Positions 22,983-35,144 of a stretch of DNA of 64,000 bases are shown here, piece after piece (the first letter of the stretch is position 1; every line of letters starts with the position of its first letter). The stretch is from Suillus spraguei (Eukaryota; Basidiomycota; Agaricomycetes; Boletales; Suillaceae), in NCBI GenBank assembly GCA_016800925.1, contig JABCPU010000102.1:62001-126000 (forward strand). The letters run 5' to 3'. The notes beneath the pieces are model-generated. The model saw nothing but the letters and a program-made list of their open reading frames with translations, did no database searches and was not told the DNA's origin. The position numbers were made by a program, and so were the translations under genes.

Positions 22983-24304
22983 CCGAAACTGCTGTTGACC
23001 AGATACTCATGCTTTCTCTCTTTTCTGTACTGGCTTTATGCTGTGTATACCACTGTAAATATACAACCTAGCCTGGGCTGTAGATAAACCACAGCCTAAA
23101 CTAGTATGTGAGTCTTGCGCTCCATCTAGTCTGCTTCACTTGTGAGAACAAGAGCATTCAACCCTAAAGGGTGATGCCTATTAGTATGGTTAAGTTCAAG
23201 TCAAACTTATGTGCGAAGGAAGCGTCGTGGTTAGCGGTAAGTTGCCATGGTCAGCGATAATGCCGCCGGAACTAGCATCGTGTGTAGCAGTGCTACCGTG
23301 GTCGAGATATAGTCAGTGACAGTTGCATCGAGCGATGATATCTGCGGTGGCAGTAAGGTTGCGAGCGGTGCAAAGAAACAGTAAAGAAAGCTGTGGTACT
23401 TTCAGCGGTAAAGCAGCGGTGTAAAGATACAACCTAGCTTGGGCTGTAGATAAACCACTGCCTAAACTAGTATGTTAGTCTTGCGCTCTGTCTAGTCTGC
23501 TTCACTTGTAAGAACAAGAGCATTCGACCCTAAAGGGGGATGCCTATTCAGTCTGGTCAAGTTCGAGCCTAACTTATGTGCGAAACAAGTGTTGTGGTCA
23601 GTGGTAAGTTGCCGTGGTCAGTGATGATACCGCCGGAACTAGCGTCGTGAGTAGTGGTGCTACCGTCGTCGAGATAAGGTCAGTAACAGTTGCGTTGGGT
23701 GAGCGATGTCAAGCGGTGGTCTTAGTGGTAGCGGTAAGGTTGCGAGCGGTGCAATGAAACAGTAAAGAAGTCCGTGGTACTTTCAGCGGTAAAGTAGTGG
23801 TTCGTGGGAAGTTCAGTCAAAGTAACAGTTGAAAGTCCAGCGGTATGCCAGCGGTAACGGAGAACGAGCGTGATGTATTAACGAGCGGTAAGGAAGCTTC
23901 AAAGACTATGTCCACTACTGGGTAGATCCAGAGCTAGACAATAATCCTGACCTATAGTACATGCAATGGGGTAAAATCAGGTACTGTATCGTGTGGGGTA
24001 CGTGGTGCTTATATCCTAAATTGTATGTACTTGGAATACTCTAGGCGAGATCAGTAGCGCTCAAGTGTAGTAACCGCCATATGTAAACATAGCGCGAGGT
24101 GCTGCGGCACAAGGCAACATGTAATAAGACTTGCCATAGAATCAGTGATAATGAACATAAAACAAATGACGTACCAAATGGAGCTATGCGGACGTGGCAA
24201 GGACATGGAAGGACATCGGTACATGGAACATGGTGCGGCAGTCGGCATGGTGTGCGGTAAACGTGGGATGCCACCGGTAATGCTAAAGGGGTAAGATGGC
24301 CATG

Positions 24305-25913
24305 TGTTACGACCATGCAAAACCGGAGATTAGCAAGAAGTCCTGGTCTTACATGGGGTTGTACCGGAGGGTTGTAAGTCAAAGGGGCTTGGCCTCAGCT
24401 CGTACGCTGTGCCCCTTACCCGAGTATGTGCCCTTAATTTCGGATGAAGTCCAAGGGAGAGTTCTGGTGGAGTCCGGATGGAGGGTCCGGACGAACTCTA
24501 AGGCAGGATAGCTCGACAGAGCTCCGATGGACTTCCGGATGAGCGCGGGAATGCGCCGGAACTATTTCCGGAAGGTAGGGAGTAATGGTAACACTACTGG
24601 AACAAGTTCCAAGTAGAACGGATGAAGGATGGACCGCTGGACAAAGTCCAGGGCAGGATAGGAGCAGAGCTCCGGAGGGAAAGATGATCCATAGATGTCA
24701 GAGGATAGGATAGGATGGATCCGAAGGACTAGGGGTCCGAAGGTCCGGAGCTCGGAGGAGCGGAGGAGCGGATGATCGGAGGAGCGGAGGAGCGGAGGAG
24801 CGGAGGAGCGGAGGAGCGGAGGAGCGGAGGAGCGGAGGAGCGGAGGAGCGGAGGAGCGGAGGAGCGGAGGAGCGGAGGAGCGGAGGAGCGGAGGAGCGGA
24901 GGAGCGGAGGAGCGGAGGAGCGGAGGAGCGGAGGGAGCGGAGGAGCGGAGGGGGGGGGGGGGAGGAGGGGAGGAGCGGAGGAGCGGAGGAGCGGAGGAGC
25001 GGAGGAGCGGGGAGGAGCGGAGGAGCGGAGGAGCGGAGGAGCGGAGGAGCGGAGGAGTGGATGATCGGATGATCGGATGAGCGTAGCTCTGTGGATCTTA
25101 GAGGAAGTGTTGGCTACTAGAGAGGAGTAGGTCCGGATATGGTGTAGAGATAGTATAGACTACTCCGGACAAGGTCCGGAATAGAAACAGACAGTATAAG
25201 ACTACCAAAGGTAGAGTCGGAGGTGAAACAGATGATAGACAGAGATGGACGAAGTCCGAACAGATTATAGGACATAGGATCAAAGCTCCGGCCTAGGGAG
25301 TAATCCCATAGGCCTGAGTTGGAAGCTTACAAGGGCCGGAGCCCAAGTGCAAGAACGGAGACAGAGTTATATAGACATGATAACAGGATACAGAGTAGTC
25401 AAAGGAATATACAGAAGTAGGAACAATGAATCAGACTAAGGTCTGCAGGAGTTGTACTACAAGTTTATATACTGTAGGTAGCATGCCGGAAGGCAAGCAA
25501 GGATAGTCCGAGGCTATGTTTGAGGCATTGCGGAACACAAGGCTATGAACTCGGAAATAAGACTTGTACGAAATATCTTATCAAGACGGAAGTCAAGATA
25601 ACCGAAAGCCAGAGGTGCAGAGATAACCGAAAGCCGGACACAGGTATTAACCTAAAAGGAGTAACGCGCAGGTGCGCAGGAATAGTTTCGGATATGAGCA
25701 TGGATCGGATATGGACACGGATCGGATATGGACATGGATCGGATATGAACACGGATCGGATATGGACACGGATCGGATATGGACATGGATCGGATGAGTG
25801 GATCAGATCGGATGGATGGACTGAGTCGGATATGGATATGGATTAGATATGGATGGATGTTGATTGGGTGTCCAGATGTCCATGGATCAGACCTGAATGT
25901 ACGGTATATGACA
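24305..25913 (-). repeat. LTR3 solo LTR, inverted relative to 20234
   Basis: TGTTACGACCATGC...GTATATGACA, 1609 bp, perfect TSD CCATG (24300-24304, 25914-25918). It is longer than the 20234 copy mainly through the expanded 8-bp array at 24752. CpGs are retained, so it is young. Confidence 0.9.
24752..25063. repeat. Expanded 8-bp minisatellite (GGAGCGGA)n
   Basis: Roughly 35-40 units, with a poly-G interruption near 24950-24962. Same array as 21098 on the other strand but far longer. Not a protein-coding repeat. Confidence 0.9.
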
Positions 25914-26000
25914 CCATGGACAAGTGGTAACTCCTGTAGACATGAGATGAGTGTCAAAAGATGGGGTTTTAAGCCCAGCGCCAATATGTTCGTTACACCA

Positions 26001-26742
26001 CAGCTTCTATGAATAACATCTTAGCTTACTACTAGCTGATTTATAGGTTTCTTATAGCATAGGACATACTACTACCAGTATAGACTAATCTATCTTGCAC
26101 CCTTTTTGATCAAATATTTTTGCTTACAGGTAAAGCAGCTGGGCAGAGCTACAATACATATCAGTTAGGGTGGTAGTTTAAGCGATATTGGATATGTGTC
26201 TAGTGCCAGTATGATTGTTACACTTACATTCAAGATTCCATAACCAATGTTGGCCAGCTGAGAGCTTGTCTCCAGTACTGGGCTCCATTCAAGTTTGACA
26301 TAGAATAGGTACCACTTAAGATCCATCCTAATTCAGATTCTGTCCTTCTTGCTACAAGTATATTTTTGTTATCTTGAACATGAATATTCATTTATGCCAC
26401 CTTTATATGTGCATAGCACAACTATGTTTGCAGATGACCTGATGACTATCAAGATTATGTGTAATTCAGTCGACTACATTCTTGCTATCATTCCCTCCCA
26501 GTAGCTATGTCACAACCCACAAACAAATTAATGCAAGGGCAAAGACTAGAACTCAAACTACAAGTTATCACAAGAGAGGAAAGAGCAAAGACATCTTGGA
26601 TTGCTACAGTTGTAGATACAAGAGGTTTGAACTAAAGAATACCAACTACAAACTAGCTAACTATATACACATATTGAAACTGAGATACAAACTGAGTCTG
26701 AAATTACTAGCCAATCATAAAATAAAAATGAGAATCATACAA
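26001..26742. other. AT-rich gap between TIR elements
   Basis: No supported gene or repeat family. A short ORF near 26482 is Lys/Asn-rich without recognisable motifs. Confidence 0.4.
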
Positions 26743-26964
26743 TAAGGGTATTCAAAGTAAAATTATGAGAACTTTGAAACGTAGGTAATGCTAGTCAGAA
26801 CTTCTCGGAGCATTCGGCATCCGTATCCGGAGTCTGAATTCAAACTTTATGCAGCACGCGCAAGATGCCTGTTCGCTGTACTGCACAACGAGCTTGACCA
26901 ACCCTCACCCTGCCATGGCCATGTTCTGCTCTCAGGATGTATGTCATCATTCCAGCGCACCTTT

Positions 26965-27205
26965 GTCTAATGCATCTCTGCATACTAATAGGCGGTACGT
27001 GGTGCCAGGCTCCAGTGCATCTTCATCTAACACATCTCCACATACTAATAGGCAGTGTGTGGTGCCAGGCTCCAACACATCTTCGTCTAATGCATCTCTG
27101 CATACTAATAGGCAGTACGTGGTGCCAGGCTCCAACGCATCTTCGTCTAATGCATCTCCACATACTAATAGGTGGTGCCAGGCTCCAGCGCATCTTCGTA
27201 CACCA
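26965..27205. repeat. 60-bp minisatellite, about four units
   Basis: Units share CATACTAATAGGCGGT/CAGT, GTGGTGCCAGGCTCCA and CATCTTCGTCTAA. The 60-bp period is a multiple of three, so all frames stay open and encode 20-residue repeats. I cannot tell coding from coincidence. Confidence 0.85.
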
Positions 27206-27377
27206 TGGCAATGGTGACGCTCTACCATTTTCTCCAACACAACACCATTTTCCAAGTCCCACAAACATCTTATCGCTCGGCAACATCTTTTTACTGTTCT
27301 AGATTTTATTACAATAGTTCTTTGTTTGCTAGCTACAAAATATATGAACTTGGTGTTTTATTTTGTGCGCATGTGCG

Positions 27378-27396
27378 TCTAACCCTAACCCTAGCA
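27378..27396. other. Short interstitial telomere-like motif
   Basis: CTAACCCTAACCCTAG, about 2.5 copies of the TTAGGG repeat, inside the TIR element. Too short to prove telomeric origin. Confidence 0.4.
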
Positions 27397-27767
27397 TTGG
27401 GACTTTGAGAAATTGAAGCACATCTGAAGCGCATAGTATTTCGAACGGAGTTTGAATTTGGCTTTTCAAGCGGATTTTCAGAACGTTTCAAAGCATCTTT
27501 CAGAGCGATTCAGAACTGTTTCAGAAGGTTCAGAATTTTACTTTGAATACCCTTAATATGATGATTGTAACATAGTGGTAATATCATAATAACATTATAG
27601 TTCTAGAAGGTTCTAAGATCACATGATACTATCTCATCTTATCATATCTGATAGCATCATATCATATCTCTTCATCTTCATCATGAAGTTCAGTTATAGA
27701 AGCAATTGTAGAGATTTCAATATGGTTAGGGTTTGTCTTAGTACTGGGATTAGGTGCTTTAGGGAAA

Positions 27768-29299
27768 TTCAAGAAAGAATAATGGTTCATGTTTGGTATT
27801 TGTCACAAGCTATAATAAACATATTCTCCCTTACTTATAACAACCATGACCCAAACCTTGGTGAGTCCTGCCTATATGAAGAATTAAGAGTTGATCAACC
27901 TGGTGCTATCAATAAATGATACCCTCAAACACAATGACCAAATGAGGACTGAACAACAGGCTGACTTTTATGAAATTATGCAGATATTTCAGCATGATTA
28001 ACTATAAAAGGAGAAGGATGCAAAACAGAATTTCTAGTGATACACTAATAGATCAAGGATATTCGGCATCAATGTAGCATGCTCTAGCAAGAACACAGCA
28101 TTGACCAATCATAGATCAAATTCCTAAAAGACAGGCAAGAAGAAGACAGATTGCAGATTAAGAACCTGAAGGGATCACTTCTTGAGAAGAAAGTTAGGGA
28201 GAAGGAGAAGATATCAATGCTAATGAGGATAGAGGAGATTAAAGATGAGCATATTTAAACATATGGGTGGATTGGTGGTACAGTAAGTATCAAATATTTA
28301 ATGTACTAATGATGCTTGAACTATTAGTTAGGATACCAAACTGTTTGATTGCATTTTGCTTCACCACTTACTTAATCTTGTGCTGTCATATACAGCATTC
28401 TGGTTCCATCTGATTACTGATATATTTACCTTACTTCACTAATAGGCATCCTCTTTTAGGGTTGAATGTTCTTGCCTTAGCAAGTGAAGCAGACTAGGAG
28501 GAGCACAAGACTCACATACTAGCTTATGCCGGGGTTTATCTACAGCTCAGGCTAGGTTGTATCTTTACAACACTATGTATGAAGTATGTGCAAAGTCTAA
28601 TAAAACATAAGTAATATGAACTTGGAAATGAAGTAAGGTAAATGTATCAGTAATCAGATGGAACCAGAATGCTGTATATGACAGCACAAGATTAAGTAAG
28701 TGGTGAAGCAAAATGCAATCAAACAGTTTGGTATCCTAACTAATAGTTCAAGCATCATTAGTACATTAAATATTTGATACTTACTGTACCACCAATCCAC
28801 CCATATGTTTAAATATGCTCATCTTTAATCTCCTCTATCCTCATTAGCATTGATATCTTCTCCTTCTCCCTAACTTTCTTCTTAAGAAGTGATCCCTTCA
28901 GGTTCTTAATCTGCAATCTGTCTTCTTCTTGCCTGTCTTTTAGGAATTTGATCTATGATTGGTCAATGCTGTGTTCTTGCTAGAGCATGCTACATTGATG
29001 CCGAATATCCTTGATCTATTAGTGTATCACTAGAAATTCTGTTTTGCATCCTTCTCCTTTTATAGTTAATCATGCTGAAATATCTGCATAATTTCATAAA
29101 AGTCAGCCTGTTGTTCAGTCCTCATTTGGTCATTGTGTTTGAGGGTATCATTTATTGATAGCACCAGGTTGATCAACTCTTAATTCTTCATATAGGCAGG
29201 ACTCACCAAGGTTTGGGTCATGGTTGTTATAAGTAAGGGAGAATATGCTTATTATAGCTTGTGACAAATACCAAACATGAACCATTATTCTTTCTTGAA
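27768..29299. repeat. Near-perfect inverted repeat: 0.67-kb arms, 0.19-kb spacer
   Basis: Arms about 27768-28439 and 28629-29299 match as reverse complements with only a few differences (for example CTTGAGAAG against CTTAAGAAG). Each arm holds the same broken exon pair: a 50-residue end beginning ERIMVHVWYLSQAI with a stop after GAINK, and a coiled-coil exon (QEEDRLQIKNLKGSLLEKKV) ending at a GTAAGT donor. The duplication is therefore recent although the sequence was already a relic. Transcription across it would give a long hairpin RNA. Confidence 0.9.
28440..28628. repeat. Spacer of the inverted repeat: TIR-A end fragment plus LTR2-like remnant
   Basis: 28440-28577 matches the distal end of family A (ATAGGCATCCTCTTTTAGGG to GTATCTTTACA). 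The remainder resembles decayed LTR2 sequence. The spacer is single-copy, so the arms did not arise by insertion of a palindromic element. Confidence 0.65.
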
Positions 29300-29304
29300 C
29301 CAGC

Positions 29305-29545
29305 CCATACGAATGTAAACAAGTCCAGGCAAGTGAAAGTGAGAGCAGACAAGTCCAGATAAATAAAGGCAAGTACAAATGAGTTCAAGCGAGTGCAGGC
29401 CAGCCCAGATGAATGCAGACAAGTCCAGGCAGATGAAAACAAGTCCAGGCAAGTCCAGATAGATGAAGGTGAGTTCAAATGAGTACAGACAAGCCCAGAT
29501 GAGTGAAAACGAATGAAATATGTTACAAGCCCAGACAAATCAACT
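29305..29545. repeat. Degenerate short tandem repeat, ACAAGTCCAGGC type
   Basis: Many variants of (G)ACAAGTCCAG(G/A), GATGAATGCA and GAGTTCAAATGAG spaced about 10-12 bp. The Leu/Cys-rich minus ORF here is a by-product. Confidence 0.7.
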
Positions 29546-29579
29546 TGAAGCCAAGTGCAAGAAATTAAAAACAAGCATT

Positions 29580-30620
29580 ACAAAGATATAAATAAAAACA
29601 TACCTGTATCAGTACAGTGTCACTAGCACTGTTCTCCAAGATCATCAAATTGCACAGACATAGGCAATTGATAGTAAGTAGTGACAAATGGAAGAATGTG
29701 ACACATTGGTCACATACTGGTCAACCCATGGCGTGGGTATGGGTAGGGGTACGGGTATCGCTACCTTAGACTCGTACCTGTACCCATGCAGTTCCATAAT
29801 AGCTAGCAGCCTTGACAACATCAGAAGTTCTATGGAATGCCATAACTGCTACTATGGCTCCAGATCTTTTTCAGGCTGGTGTCATGGCATTTTCTGAGAC
29901 CATCTAGGAGGTTCAGTGACCAAATAAAAACCAACCCCGGTGGACTCTTGGCCCTCAATTTTTTGGAGCTTGAAATTATTGCTAATTGGGTCACTTTTAG
30001 CTATAGAAATAGTGGTGGTTCTCCTTTCCTTTTGATCTCCTGGTCAGTCTAGGTAGAAGCCATTGTGTAACATTTGCTACCTTGGCAGATCTCTAAGTGG
30101 AGCTAGATTATTCACCTGGAGCAATGACATATGTCTCAGGAAGGGTGCTCAAGCACTCTGTTGGTCCTTGGCTCAATGGGGAACAGTTGGTAATCACCCA
30201 TTTCATGACGGATGCTGTACATGAAAGAGTGGGTGTGCCAAGGCCAGGTTGTCCCATACAGAGTTTCTTTTTAGAGTTAGTAGTGAGGAAATCAAAGATT
30301 TGCAGGCAGAAAAGGTGTCAAGATAGTACAGGGAAATCTCACCTTTTTATTCTTGGAGGGGTCTTTATGTAGCCATGCCAAAATTTACATTTCATTGTTG
30401 CCTTTGTCAAATCCATAACTTCATGAGCTCACAAATCACACCAAGTCGTCGGAATAGGCCCAAAGTGGGGCCATCTTCATCTGACTCTCACCCTAGAAAG
30501 AGAAATGGGGTGCTTATAAATATATGTATGTCACTTCAAAAATACTCATGCAGTACCCTAATAACAAATGCAAAGGCAAGTGCAAGCGCACAATCGAATA
30601 CAACACTAGTCTCCTTAATA
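29580..30620. other. Gene-free stretch with one dispersed motif
   Basis: No supported gene. A block near 30540-30590 (ACTCATGCAGTACCCTAATA then AATGCAAAGGCAAGTGCAAG) recurs in reverse at about 38215-38270, so it is a fragment of another unnamed repeat. Confidence 0.5.
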
Positions 30621-30623
30621 GAT

Positions 30624-31525
30624 TCATTTTTTGCTAGGTCTCCTGCTTGTTATTAATAAACATGCTGGTTGGATGATGCAGGTATACATACCAATACTGA
30701 CCAGTTGATACTGACTTAGGCCATGATTTACTACAGCCACAGAACCACTAGATGCTTTGTGAGCCCGACAAGCTCCTTCCATGTGCTCTTCATAGTTAGG
30801 ACAGAATTTTTCTGACTGATCCTCTTGAGAGCGCTGCCAATAGCCTGTCAACATTCATTGATGTGATGCTCAGGATGGAGAGACTGGAAAATATGTAGCT
30901 GGTATGTATTATGATGCAATAAATACAATTATGTACCCCATATGCATAACTACCATTGCGCTAGTGGACATTGATATGATGTGGTCAAGGAAGTGTGAAC
31001 CCAAGCATGAATGTTGACCTTAGAGATATCAATCCCAGGTATGACCATCTATGATGACAGGGCCATCAGCATTTTCTTCATCTACTTTGGCTTCCACTCA
31101 TCATACAACTTCAGAAGGGAGGATCGTGATAATTTGGCAATCTCAGTATTATCTGCAGGGCAGGAATATGGAGTTCTTTCTGAAACATGGAAAGATGAGG
31201 CAGATTCAAGATTCTGATTATTGATGGTGTAATAATTAAGTTTCCCGATGATGGGTCTCTTGCCTTGAGTGAAGCCAACTTCCGTCATCATGAGTGATTT
31301 GGATTCAGACAATGTGTGCAAGAGAGTTGAGGACACACAAATATGCATATCAGGGTCACTGGTGATGTGATCACTGATAAAGCGGGTGTTTCCACTGACA
31401 TGAACTTGAACAACCGCATTATCATGACTCATTCCATGAATAGTCTTAGTACACACATAAGTGAGGGGTGCAAGTACAGCTTTATGTGCATCAGTGGGCA
31501 TCTTGGCAATTAATTCACACTGCAA
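30624..31525 (-). pseudogene. Unrecognised gene relic, two coding blocks
   Basis: The upstream block 31525-31082 is open for 147 codons and looks coding (phrases CVSSTLLHTLSESKSLMMTE, SLLKLYDEWKPK). The downstream block 30854-30624 is also protein-like (TGYWQRSQEDQSEKFCPNYE). Stops and frame changes lie between them. No family recognised. Confidence 0.45.
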
Positions 31526-31529
31526 AAGG

Positions 31530-33107
31530 TAGAAAGGTGACCCTGGTAAGAGTAAGATAAAAACCGGGATATCAGTGGTCTAGGTATGATGGATCATTAC
31601 CTTTTCCTAATCACTTCTTCTTCTCTGATCACATCAATGATGTAAGCAGTATCGCTGCTGAAAGGCCATCACTGAAGCCCTTCAGTAGACATTGCTGCAA
31701 TGGTTACTCACAACATAGTGTTATACACCACTCAAGAGTAGTGGATTTTATGAACAATATTCTAGCAAGTAAAAAATAAGTTTATTAAACCAGTAAAGCA
31801 GGAACAGTCAAGCTGCTTGACTGGAATCTGATGGCTGGTTTTGGATGGGGTGCAAATTATTTGAGGGTGTTGTCGTCTATGCCAGGCTGCCTCTGTCTTT
31901 GCATCCCTTTTGAAGTGGAGTCTTCTCCCATCCCCAGTTGCTTTAGTAAACTAGGCATATCTTACAACCTACCATATTCAGATCCTGATTGAAGAGGGAC
32001 ATCACCCTCGTGAAGCCAAGAAGCCCAAGGATCCAAAGGAAACAGAGAGGCCCATGTCAGGAGAGAATGGAAAGTGTGGTTGCCAGGATACATTAACTTC
32101 TGTGGTAGGCACAGGTTCAGCAGGAAAGTAGAGACTAATCTGCAGCAAGAGTACTAGTGCCAACCAAAAAACTCAAGCAGTGCTCCAAGGTTAATAGGCA
32201 GAGGTGCGGCTGCATCTAAAATTTGAGAGGGTGGAGCCTTTCCCAAAATTTCAGATCTAGAGGGGCCCGCCCCATCACCAAATATTTGGCATTTAAGAAC
32301 CAGCAGTTCGCACCCTTCCTTTTGCATCATAGGAAAGCCTATGTCATGCAGTTATCTGTGTTTTGACTTGCAGTGTTCCATTTAATTATAAGAACAACTG
32401 CTTCGGCTATGTCACCTCTAACTTCCTAAGGTAGACATCATGCAGATTCTACAAACATCACATGACAAATCATAACATTTGTACAATAAAATACAAAAGA
32501 TAGGTTAACCAATTCAACGAGGAAATGAGAAAAAATCTGTGATGTCAAAGTGTAGATAATAGCCTGATGCACATTATAATATTTGCAGAATATGAAAAAG
32601 TGAAGCCTTACATCAGTTAACTTTGGTTCTGTAGAATTTGCCTCCTAGGAGTGGAGGTCAAAGCTTGTTGACTCCACAAGGCAGTGCCATGAACCTGAGA
32701 TCCTCATACAGTCTCATGGTCATTGTGGTGAAAAGTGTTGTGCATCAGGCCTTAATGCATGGTGGGCATCAAAAAGATAAAGAACAAGTCCTCATACCTC
32801 AAAAACAAGGATGAAAATGTGAGTAATAGGTAAACTTCTAGAGCTAACAAAAGCTCACCAGCATGTACATATAGTTTCATGTCCAAGTCAATTAAATTCT
32901 CTTGATTACATAATCTTGCACAGCTTCACAAAAGATCATCAATGCATATCAGAAGGGACTCAATGGAGGCAGCATGAGCAATCAAAAAATACCATGATGA
33001 TTTGTCCAACAAGGTTCTCTAAGTCTTAATATTATAATGATACATGCATTGTCATTTACACTAGTTCTCTACTACTAGTGATGCATCGGGCCTGGAAAAA
33101 AACTAGG
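31530..33107. other. Gene-free stretch
   Basis: No supported coding sequence, TIR or LTR from the families in this window. Confidence 0.4.
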
Positions 33108-33111
33108 CCAG

Positions 33112-34037
33112 TGTAACGAACATATTGTTGCTGGCCTCGAAACTCTGTCTTTTAGCACTCATCTCACGTCTATAGGAGTTTCCACTCATCCAAAGGCCGT
33201 CTTACCCTTTAGTGCATACCGACGGCATCACATGCTTACGCACACTGTATTGACTGCCGCACCACATTCATGAACTGATGTTTTTCATGTCCTTGCCTCG
33301 TCTGCATAGCTCCATTTGGTGTGCAGTTTGTTTTATGTTCATTATCACTGATCCCATGGCAAGTCTTATTACATGCTGCCTCGCACTATGTTTACATAGC
33401 AGCAGTTACTTCTCTTGAGTGCTACTAATCTTGCCTAACACATCCATCCCGAGTACATATGAAATAGGATATAAGCACTGTGTAGCCTGCATGATACAGT
33501 ACCTCATTTTCACCATACTATAGGTCAGGATTAGTAGCTCTGGATCTACCCAGTAGTAGACTTAGACTTTACCATTCATTAATCAATATCACTTGTTCAC
33601 CATTACCGCTGGCATACCGCTAGATTCTTGACCCCTATTTTGATTTGACTTCATGTTCACCGCTGCTTTACCACTGAAAGCACCGCAGATTTCCTTATTG
33701 TTTCTTCGCACTGCTCGCATCTTACCGCTACCACTGACATTATCACTTGTTATCGCTCACCTGACACTACATATACAGGCATTGTTTCAACTGTGCTAGT
33801 ACCGCTACTTACCATGCTAGTTCCAGCAGCATCTTCACTAGCCGCTGCAGCTTACCGCTGACTACGACACTATATTTGCACATTGGTTTGACTCAAACTT
33901 GACTATACTAACAGGCATCCCCCTTTAGGGTTGAACACTCTTGTTTAACAAGTGAAGCAGACTAGATGGAGCACAAGACTCACATACTAACTTAGGAGGT
34001 AGTTTATCTACAGCCCAGGTTAGGTTGTATCTTTACA
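33112..34037. mobile_element. TIR family A element, copy A4
   Basis: 926 bp, TGTAACGAACATATTG to GTATCTTTACA, perfect 4-bp TSD CCAG (33108-33111, 34038-34041). More decayed and CpG-poor than A2 or A5. Confidence 0.8.
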
Positions 34038-34041
34038 CCAG

Positions 34042-35139
34042 GCCCTTCTGAGGGCTTGGGCTTGGGCTAGGCCTAAGCCAGGACATCAGGTGTAAAAATG
34101 TGTAAACAGTTATATTATAATACTACCCTAATGAATCAGAAACTCATTCCTTTAGACGAATCATTAGCAATAGTTATGCACTAAGGAGACATATAATTCT
34201 GTGACTAAAATGAGAGAGATGATACTGATAATAATGAGCATGATACAAGATGAGACTGAACTGTGATACTAGACTATGAGACTGATCTGATTGTCTGTAA
34301 AAATGAGTGGACATGAACTAATTTATACTGTGGAATGCTAAGGTCCTCAGGTATGGAAATGCCAAATGATTAGATGAAAATTGATGCAGAAGAATGTGGC
34401 ATTGAGCCTGACATGGTAGAGTAGGGAGATGGTTGACAGAGAGTATGAAAATTGAATGAGTAGTGCAGGTAGGGTATGGTATTTGACAGAGTATATGAGA
34501 AATTAGGTTGTTTTTGATAGTTTTTAGGTAGCTGAGGAGGTGACAGTGCTGAGAGCCAGACCAAGGGCCAGTATTCAGAGGAGGGATGATGGCAAAACAA
34601 CAATGGAAGTGAGCACACAATAGGCCAGGCCCAAACTCCTATGAGGCCATTGCCTTACGCCTAGCTTGGCCCAGCCTGAAGGGCCTGAAGCCAGGCCCAA
34701 TGCATCACTATCTACTACTGTACATGCATGTTTGTAAGTATACTGCATATACTTAAAGGTTGACGTCTCTGCCTCAGCTGGTCAGCATCTGTTTGGCATA
34801 GTTAGCTTTGACTGTGTCACACTCCTATCACATTCATGTGATGTTTGTAGAATCCACATGACGTCTACCTTACTTCTGTTGAGGTAGAAAGTCATGAAAA
34901 ACTGACAAACATCATGTGATAAAACATTACAAAATCGTGACAAATGGAAAATAGCAAGTAACATACTGTAGAGTTCAGTATTAGAAATTTTGAAAAGATA
35001 GCATTAACAAGAGTCATTCTACGCACAACTTTATCTTTTCAGAACTACAATACATAAACTAACAAGTAAGATAATTATTCTTGAAAGTGTGCTGCTGGCA
35101 CAGTGCAAAACTCAAAGTTTAACACATCATGGCGTGAAG
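34042..35139. other. Gene-free stretch
   Basis: A small polar minus ORF (34318-34620) has no motif support. No repeats recognised. Confidence 0.4.
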
Positions 35140-35144
35140 CCGTT

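Larger units (their letters stand above)
23054..25996. mobile_element. Composite TIR-A element with two left ends, one right end and a nested LTR3
   Basis: Starts TGTAAATATACAACC at 23054 and ends GTTCGTTACA at 25996, with perfect 4-bp TSD CCAC (23050-23053, 25997-26000). A second A left end begins at 23420 (TGTAAAGATACAACC, preceded by GCGG). This suggests an A copy landed inside another A and one right arm was lost by recombination. LTR3 at 24305-25913 interrupts the right arm. Confidence 0.7.
26745..27553. mobile_element. TA-flanked TIR element (Tc1/mariner-like ends), 809 bp
   Basis: A perfect 20-bp terminal inverted repeat AGGGTATTCAAAGTAAAATT occurs at both ends (26745-26764; reverse complement 27534-27553). 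Each end is flanked by TA (26743-26744, 27554-27555), the target duplication expected for Tc1/mariner. It carries a 60-bp minisatellite and a telomere-like motif but no transposase. The superfamily call rests only on TA plus TIR; it would be non-autonomous. Confidence 0.75.

Noticed and set aside
24772..25080. Long open frame of Gly/Ala/Glu/Arg/Ser repeats (and its mirror at 21033-21385)
   Set aside because: Produced by the 8-bp GGAGCGGA array, which keeps frames open on both strands; it is part of an LTR, not a gene.
26965..27205. CRISPR-like regular repeat
   Set aside because: Units are contiguous 60-bp tandem copies without unique spacers, in a fungal transposon context.
27378..27396. Ancient telomere fusion site
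   Set aside because: Only about 2.5 repeat units with no head-to-head structure; chance or capture is as likely.
29227..29574. Leu/Cys-rich minus ORF of 115 codons
   Set aside because: Periodic phrases mirror the ACAAGTCCAG tandem repeat and no homologous domain is visible.
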